Positions 58,926 through 64,000 of a stretch of DNA of 64,000 bases are shown piece by piece. Source of the DNA: Gambelia wislizenii. Lineage: Eukaryota > Chordata > Lepidosauria > Squamata > Crotaphytidae. The first letter of the stretch is position 1. Every line of letters begins with the position of its first letter. Below the pieces are notes generated by a model. That model ran no database searches. It had not been told where the DNA came from and saw only the letters and a program-made list of their open reading frames with translations. The position numbers and the translations under genes were made by a program. The DNA is taken from NCBI GenBank assembly GCA_030847615.1, contig JAUMIR010000001.1, forward strand, positions 384,382,687 through 384,446,686. The letters run 5' to 3'.

Positions 58926-59049
58926 TGGTACTCACAATACCATGCATACATGTAAGAAATGTGCATTAACTGCCATTTTGTTCATCTCAAGAATGCACAA
59001 AAATATACATTAGTCAATGAAAAAAAGCTTGCAAAAATATATACATTAG
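57211..59049. other. Unassigned sequence with microsatellites
   Basis: (CT)n then (AT)n at 58124-58173 and (TG)n at 58896-58923 are the only clear structures. Open frames (for example 58692-58955) have no domain. Confidence 0.45.
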
Positions 59050-59598
59050 GGACTTTATCAGACATTCCCTTTAAAGTGTTCTTTTGCTGGCATAAAAAAA
59101 TCCAATTTTGCCAGCAAGAGAAAGCTCCCACACACACTTACCTCTAATCCCAGCAAAGGAAGCTCCAGCAATGAAAGAGGAAGTGAACGGAGCTCCAATC
59201 ACTTCCTTCTTTGAAATCCAAGAAATATAGCGAGACTTCATTGCACAGGAAATTTTAAAAAAACACTAAAAAGGTTTTTTAATGTGTGTGTGTGTGTGTG
59301 TGTATGTACAAGTAACCCGGGAAGGTCATAAAAAGTGTGTCACTTACCTGGAAGTCACGATCTCACCTGGAAGTGTTCATGCCCAACTGGTTACTGACGG
59401 GGTAAGTACAGGGGAAAAAGAACATGAGGTTTCACACACCAGCTATGCTGGCAAAAAAATGGTAGGGGAGATCCAATTAAAAAATATGAGTTTTGGCAGG
59501 GACATAACCATAAAAGAGCGATGTCATCTGATATGCACACCCTTTCACAGTTATGTGGCATCGTTATGACAGCATATTTGATGCATCTGATATAGTCC
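59050..59598. mobile_element. Harbinger-like non-autonomous transposon (copy B)
   Basis: It starts 'ggactttatcagacattcc' and ends 'gcatctgatatagtcc', with TAG on both sides (59047-59049 and 59599-59601). Internal order follows copy A: 'gctggcataaaaaaatcc', a (TG)n tract at 59284-59304, 'caagtaacccgggaaggtca', 'cacttacctggaagt', 'gggacataacca' and 'ttatgtggcatcgttatga'. It is 549 bases. No transposase. Confidence 0.85.
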
Positions 59599-59805
59599 TA
59601 GAAAAATGTGTACAAAAATATATACCTTTAAGAGAAAATGGAAATAAATATCTGCTTACAAAGGTGTTTATAAAAGGCCTCACAGTCCAGGATGGAGATG
59701 GGATGGAGATGGGATTGGATTGGTGGTAGATTCTCAGTGAGAATGAGTTGTCTTTCTTCAAGCTGAGCAGTGATTGTATACTGATAACATTATGGTAGCA
59801 TGGAT

Positions 59806-59890
59806 ACCTCCAGATAATGATGGACTGCCAGTCCCAAGAACCTCAGCCAATGGTAAGAAATGTTGGGAGTTGCAATTCAGCATCACTGAA
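59806..59890. mobile_element. hAT-like MITE fragment
   Basis: 'cctccagataatgatggact' and 'aatgttgggagttgcaatt' recall the MITE at 14266-14366. The inverted end is weak. Confidence 0.4.
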
Positions 59891-60547
59891 CCCTGTATGA
59901 TTCCCATCCCCAGCATGCAGGACATATATATGAGGAAGACAATATGTCCATTTAGCCTTACACTATATAGTTTGACAATAGACTTCAGAAAGAGGTCTTT
60001 CACATCACATGCTGCCTTATCCTTAACTGAAGATGGAATATTTAGCATGCAAAGTGTATATTTTATTAATAGTGACAAGCCGCCCAAAATTTAGCATCAC
60101 TGCCATTTATTTCTCTATTACCTACTTTGCTTTTTACAAGTACCATGAAGTGAATACATTGGTTGTGTTTCATTTATAGTGCTCTTTATTTGAGGCTAGC
60201 TATCTCTCCATGTGCTTGCTGGAAAATCCAGCATTCTTCCTGTACCCCCCCCCACTTGCTGGCTATTAGAGCAAGCAAGTCTTAGGAAGTTTTTTTAGCG
60301 ACCTCTGCATGTCAAAGAGTTCTTCCCCCTTCTCCCCAACATATCCTTAGTGGGCTTGGCTTGTAGAGACACAGCTAAGACTTATCATCATGTTACCCAG
60401 GTCTTCTGATCTCGTGGGTTCAAAGTTTTATTACTCTTTGTTCTACCTCTGAAGAAGATGGAACCTTCCCTCCATGCTACATAGAGATGCATGTGTTTTC
60501 CCCTATCTTTCCCGATCTCACTGGATTGGTGAGCTCTATCCTAAAAC
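59891..60547. other. Unassigned sequence
   Basis: Nothing recognised. Confidence 0.35.
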
Positions 60548-60829
60548 TGTTAGTTAGTTAGGATATATCTTCCTATGTATATGTAGACTAAAGAGCCATT
60601 AGTAATTGCTCAAGTATTCCTTTCAATAAGAAGTTGTTTGTTTCTTTTGTTCTTAGTGGCTTGGAGGTCTAAGTGCTTTGCTGATTGAGTCCCGTTTCCA
60701 GTCTCTGCCACTCTGCTATACTAGAAGTTAATTCCTGACTGTTTTAACTTTGAAGAAAACTTTCCCCACAGGGCTTGCATGCTGGGATCTTTAATGAATT
60801 TTTGATTGTTAAGCTTTTACACCCCAACA
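60548..60829 (+). repeat. Candidate 5' LTR of copia-like element
   Basis: The 282-base segment starts 'tgttagttag' and ends 'acaccccaaca', giving TGTT...AACA termini. It ends two bases before the primer-binding site, as a 5' LTR should. No second LTR is visible in the window, so its limits rest on position and end sequence. Confidence 0.55.
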
Positions 60830-60831
60830 TT

Positions 60832-60847
60832 TGGGTTATGGGCCCAG
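60832..60847 (+). promoter_or_regulatory. Primer-binding site, initiator tRNA-Met anticodon arm
   Basis: 'tgggttatgggcccag' is complementary to the anticodon stem-loop of eukaryotic initiator tRNA-Met. Ty1/copia elements such as Drosophila copia use this internal half-tRNA primer instead of the tRNA 3' end. All 16 positions match the tRNA as I know it. Confidence 0.8.
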
Positions 60848-60963
60848 TCAGAAAAAAATTAAAGAGACTCAATCTATTTTTGTTTTGTAAAGTACTTTCC
60901 CTGATCTCTCAGATGCCACGTGCCTTCATTTCAGCCTGACTGAAACAAAAGCAATTACAGATA

Positions 60964-61540
60964 ATGGCTGAAGCTCATTCTAACTCCAGCTCTATACTGA
61001 CCATACAGAAGCTGAAAGGAGCACAAACTACAAACAATGGTCCTGGTACATTAAGATGCATCTTACAACCATGGGACTATTTTATGTTGTAGAAGAAGAA
61101 AGACCCCAACAGGCTGGCAGAGCTCAAACTGAATTTGATAAAGATAACAAGAAAGCCTCCGCCTATATTTGTCTTGCTGTGGATACTGACATAGTCTATG
61201 AAATTCAAACACTGACTACTGCTAGAGAAATATGGGAGACTCTACAGAGGTTGTATGACTCCCCTAGCACTTTGATGATGAAACTTGTGAACATGAAATT
61301 AACAAGCCCTAAATGCCATAATGAGCACATAAATGATTTCATGACTGCTTTAGCTGGACTGGAATTTACTGGAGAGCAAATTCCACAAGCAATGCAATTG
61401 GAACTGTTCTTAGCAACTTTGCCAAAGTATTATATTCCAATAGTAAATACTTTGCAATTGAAAACTGATGTAAAATTACAAAGAGGCAATTACTAAATTT
61501 AGAGAATTTCAAAAGAGATAAAATATGATGGAATGTAAGA
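60964..61540 (+). pseudogene. Copia-type gag remnant
   Basis: An ATG at 60964 starts 'MAEAHSNSSSILTIQKLKGA'. The frame shifts near 61023 to 'NYKQWSWYIKMHLTTMGLFY', continues in the open frame 61056-61496 ('AYICLAVDTDIVYEIQTLTT', 'AREIWETLQRLYDSPSTLMM', 'HINDFMTALAGLEFTGEQIP', 'LELFLATLPKYYIPIVNTL'), then shifts near 61485 to 'AITKFREFQKR'. This pattern is the gag (UBN2-type) domain of Ty1/copia polyproteins, the capsid part. No protease, integrase or RT follows. At least two frameshifts make it dead. Confidence 0.8.
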
Positions 61541-62263
61541 CTGATGGAATGTAAGACTGAAATAAGAAATTCTCAACAGCTGGCTAATCTTGTTGAAAAG
61601 AAAATGCATTTTAACTAGCTGTACCTGACATAACATACACCTGTGGTGCATTAAGAGTGAGTCGCTCTGTTGCCCTGTCCCTGCTGCTGCTGATGCCACC
61701 AGTTCACTGCCTGGGTCCTGTCACAGCAGCAGCAGAGGTGGCAGGTCAATGATGTCACCCCCTGGGCACCCAAGCAATGTCAAAATCCATATCAAAAGTT
61801 GATGTAGTTCTATGACAGAGTAAATAATGTCTACTAGTCCAAAAATCCAATTAATTAGTTGGGAGGTCCATTTTCACTGACTCAGTTCTTACAATACATA
61901 CAAACACACACACACACACACACACACATATAATTCTCTTGGGGATGTTTCCTTTCCCAGTGTGCTGATCGGCAGCTTAGGAAACATACCCAACCAATCT
62001 CCTCACTCCCTCAGTCAGTCACCACCCACATGCAAATTCCCTGTCCACCTCACAATCCACTCCTGCCACTCAATCTGCATCTACGCCCCCAGCCTCACAA
62101 GGGCCCCTCCCTCCTCTCCCTCCCTCAGCCAATCACCACCCACATATTAAAAAATGCAATATTTTTTCCGAAATATCATGTAGCTGAACCATGTGAAAGG
62201 AACACTGCCCCTCCGAGCTCCATGCTGCAACCACTGCTTGAAACCCCAGCAGGGCACATGCTA
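61541..62263. other. Unassigned; (CA)n and CTG-type inverted pair
   Basis: 'ctgctgctgctgatgccacc' (61681) faces 'agcagcagcagaggtggca' (61725). A (CA)n microsatellite spans 61902-61928. Polymerase sequence of the copia-like element was not found. Confidence 0.45.
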
Positions 62264-62310
62264 CTACTACTACTACTGATACTAATGATAATAATAATAA
62301 TAATAATAAT
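62264..62310. repeat. (CTA)n / (ATA)n microsatellite
   Basis: Trinucleotide repeats 'ctactactactact' then 'ataataataataataata'. Confidence 0.9.
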
Positions 62311-62311
62311 G

Positions 62312-62803
62312 CCAGTGGCTCTTAACCTTTTTTTATCAGGGACCCCCTGTAAATATCTTTTGTTGCCATGGACCCCTAAGACTTAAGATTTAAAACCCTA
62401 ACAACAATAATAACAATAATACCTGATAACAATAATCATACAATTACAACAATACTTCTTAACCTTTTCTTTACCAGTGGCCCCTTTAAATATCTTTTGT
62501 TGCCATGACCCCCCAAGACTTGAAATTTAAAACAATAATAATAACAACAATAATACAATTGCACCATCCATGAAATCTTCTCTCAGAGGCACTGGAAGGG
62601 GAGGGAAGATATTTTTCCTGCTTCTTTCTGCAAGTTTGTGGCTGGGGTGGATTGAATTGCAATGCGCAGGCCAAGCCAGCCAGCCTTTGCCTTGACTTCT
62701 GTCACACGGCCACTCCACTGCAGACAGGAGGTGGTCTGAGCAGCCTTCAAGCCTTCACGACCCCTGCGAGGACATTGAGGACCCCAGGTTAAGAACCACT
62801 GGT
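62312..62803. mobile_element. hAT-like non-autonomous transposon
   Basis: Left 'ccagtggctcttaacct' and right 'aggttaagaaccactgg' are inverted repeats differing at one position. The left end is partly duplicated at about 62458-62550 ('cttaaccttttctttacc', then 'cagtggcccctttaaatatc'). No transposase or matching 8-bp TSD was seen. Confidence 0.65.
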
Positions 62804-63499
62804 CTAGATATCTGGCAAAAGTAGCATGTAAAAGCTCTGCCTCAGAGAAGAGGGGGTCCAGGGACTCTTGTCTACCACTTGCTAAAATAGAAATGAATAG
62901 AAAAGGGAGCAAATGAGTCTCTCCAGCAAGGGGCAGAATGGTCATCTCAAACTTTTCCGTGAGTCTTTGGGCTTACATTTGCCTCACCCCAGTTGCCCTT
63001 TGAGGGCAACATGCTAGATTCCCATTGAGGGGTGGTCGGCAGCCCGTGAGAGCCTGCTTTGCTCAATTCTATTCCCTCTCCCTTGCTGGCTTTGGCTCCT
63101 CCCACCAGCCAAAGGTTTTTTTTAAGCAGGCAGAAGCCTGTCTGGTGCAACATTTGCAAGGAAAGCCTTTCTCCCCTTGGGAGCAGAGCTAGGAGTGGCC
63201 AGAGGACCCCAAGGGGTCCCCTTAGGAGGAAAAAGAGGGCCTGGAACCCCAGGGCAGCCTCCCACCTCTTTCCCACCCCTTTCTAAGTGGTTTTTGAGCA
63301 GCCTGTAAGTTCCTCAGGGCAGAAGGTGTCCCCTCAGTATAGGCTCACGGAGAGGCACCTGGCACAGCTTGGGGACAAACTAACCCAGGAGTAGCCAAAG
63401 AGCAGAACTGCACAGCAGAAAGGGCACAAAAACAAAGGCTTCAGCTAGCAGCTGTTCCACAGCTCTGACCCACTTTCACACACAAAAAAACTTACAGAC
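62804..63499. other. Unassigned GC-moderate sequence
   Basis: Open frames at 62947-63276 (minus) and 63059-63286 (plus) are mirror frames without a recognisable domain. Confidence 0.35.
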
Positions 63500-64000
63500 A
63501 TCAAGATTTTTTTTCCATTATAATTTTTTATTCAGTTTCCATATATTATACAATCAAGCATTTCTTTTCTTAATTTTACAAGTACACATATATAAATCAT
63601 GATATTATAAGTCATGTTATATTCCTTTTAGTTTATAATTTCTTTCACCTATTTGTAGTTTTACCAACAAATACAAAAAAACAAAGTTTGTATATAATTA
63701 TTATCCCGCAATTTATCACAATATCTCAAATATCTTTACATTTTTTATACCCAAAAGACTTTATTACTATAAACAAACTATAGTTTCGATGACTAACTTT
63801 CTAAACTCATTTGTTGAGATTCCTATTACCTCTTATATCCAAAAAAAAAAAAAAAACCCAAAAAAACCCCTTATCCTATTGACTTCCTTTATCTAGTCTT
63901 GTGCTGGTATTATCTTATCATCAAATGTTATTCTATAGTCTCCTTTAAGTCCTTTTTATCCTCAGTCATATCTGATTTTATAACCCGTGTCTCCTGCTCC
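63500..64000 (-). mobile_element. Possible L1-type 3' UTR, reaching the window edge
   Basis: The stretch begins with T-rich 'tttttttccattataatttt' and stays strongly AT-rich with an A16 run (63841-63856). That is the look of the 3' UTR of a minus-strand L1 whose body would lie beyond the window. There is no coding match to confirm it. Confidence 0.3.

Overview
This window looks like non-coding DNA from a squamate reptile, most likely a lizard. That reading rests on its repeats: CR1 3' ends closing in ATTCTATGA-type tails, L2 3' ends with a GCCGCC...GGGCGGGATATAAAT-type tail, L1 elements, a Bov-B (RTE) LINE 3' end, a Sauria-type SINE (tRNA-derived head, Bov-B-type tail), a second tRNA-derived SINE with an L2-type tail, and many short DNA transposons. 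I recognise no host protein-coding exon, structural RNA gene, CRISPR array or prokaryotic feature. Nearly every interpretable open frame is a decayed transposon gene.

Layout. 1-13.6 kb: a decayed L1 on the + strand (about 0.64-6.27 kb), interrupted by a GC-rich A-tailed insertion and an L2 tail; a local duplication/inversion at 6.9-7.35 kb; a pogo/Tigger-like MITE; two CR1 3' ends; a Sauria SINE with a perfect 13-bp target-site duplication (TSD); and an L1 fragment. 13.6-29.9 kb: mostly unassigned DNA with palindromic fold-back transposons, CR1 pieces, a CA-rich minisatellite carrying a MITE, hAT-like MITEs and the first copy of a Harbinger-like family. 30-38.4 kb: a non-LTR retrotransposon with a 293-codon open frame (- strand), a degenerate CR1 reverse transcriptase (RT), L2 and Bov-B 3' ends. 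38.4-46.4 kb: an apparently full-length L1 (- strand) inserted into a MITE, with a 15-bp TSD and two L2 insertions of its own.

48.5-54.3 kb (- strand): a degenerate tyrosine-recombinase (YR) retrotransposon of the DIRS/Ngaro order, with gag, RT, RNase H and YR. The absence of room for a methyltransferase favours Ngaro. 54.3-55.7 kb: a second Harbinger-like copy carrying an L1 insertion with a perfect 19-bp TSD. 56.2-57.0 kb: a MITE whose interior has become an 11-unit minisatellite. 59.05-59.6 kb: a third Harbinger-like copy. 60.5-61.5 kb: a Ty1/copia-like remnant with a candidate LTR, a primer-binding site matching the anticodon arm of initiator tRNA-Met, and a broken gag. 61.5-64 kb: microsatellites, a hAT-like element and AT-rich sequence.

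The genes do not form a host pathway. What the window records is layered transposition: elements inside elements, TSDs that fix insertion order, and minisatellites growing inside or around MITEs. The items most worth following are the YR retroelement, the copia remnant, the Harbinger-like family and the VNTR-bearing MITE.
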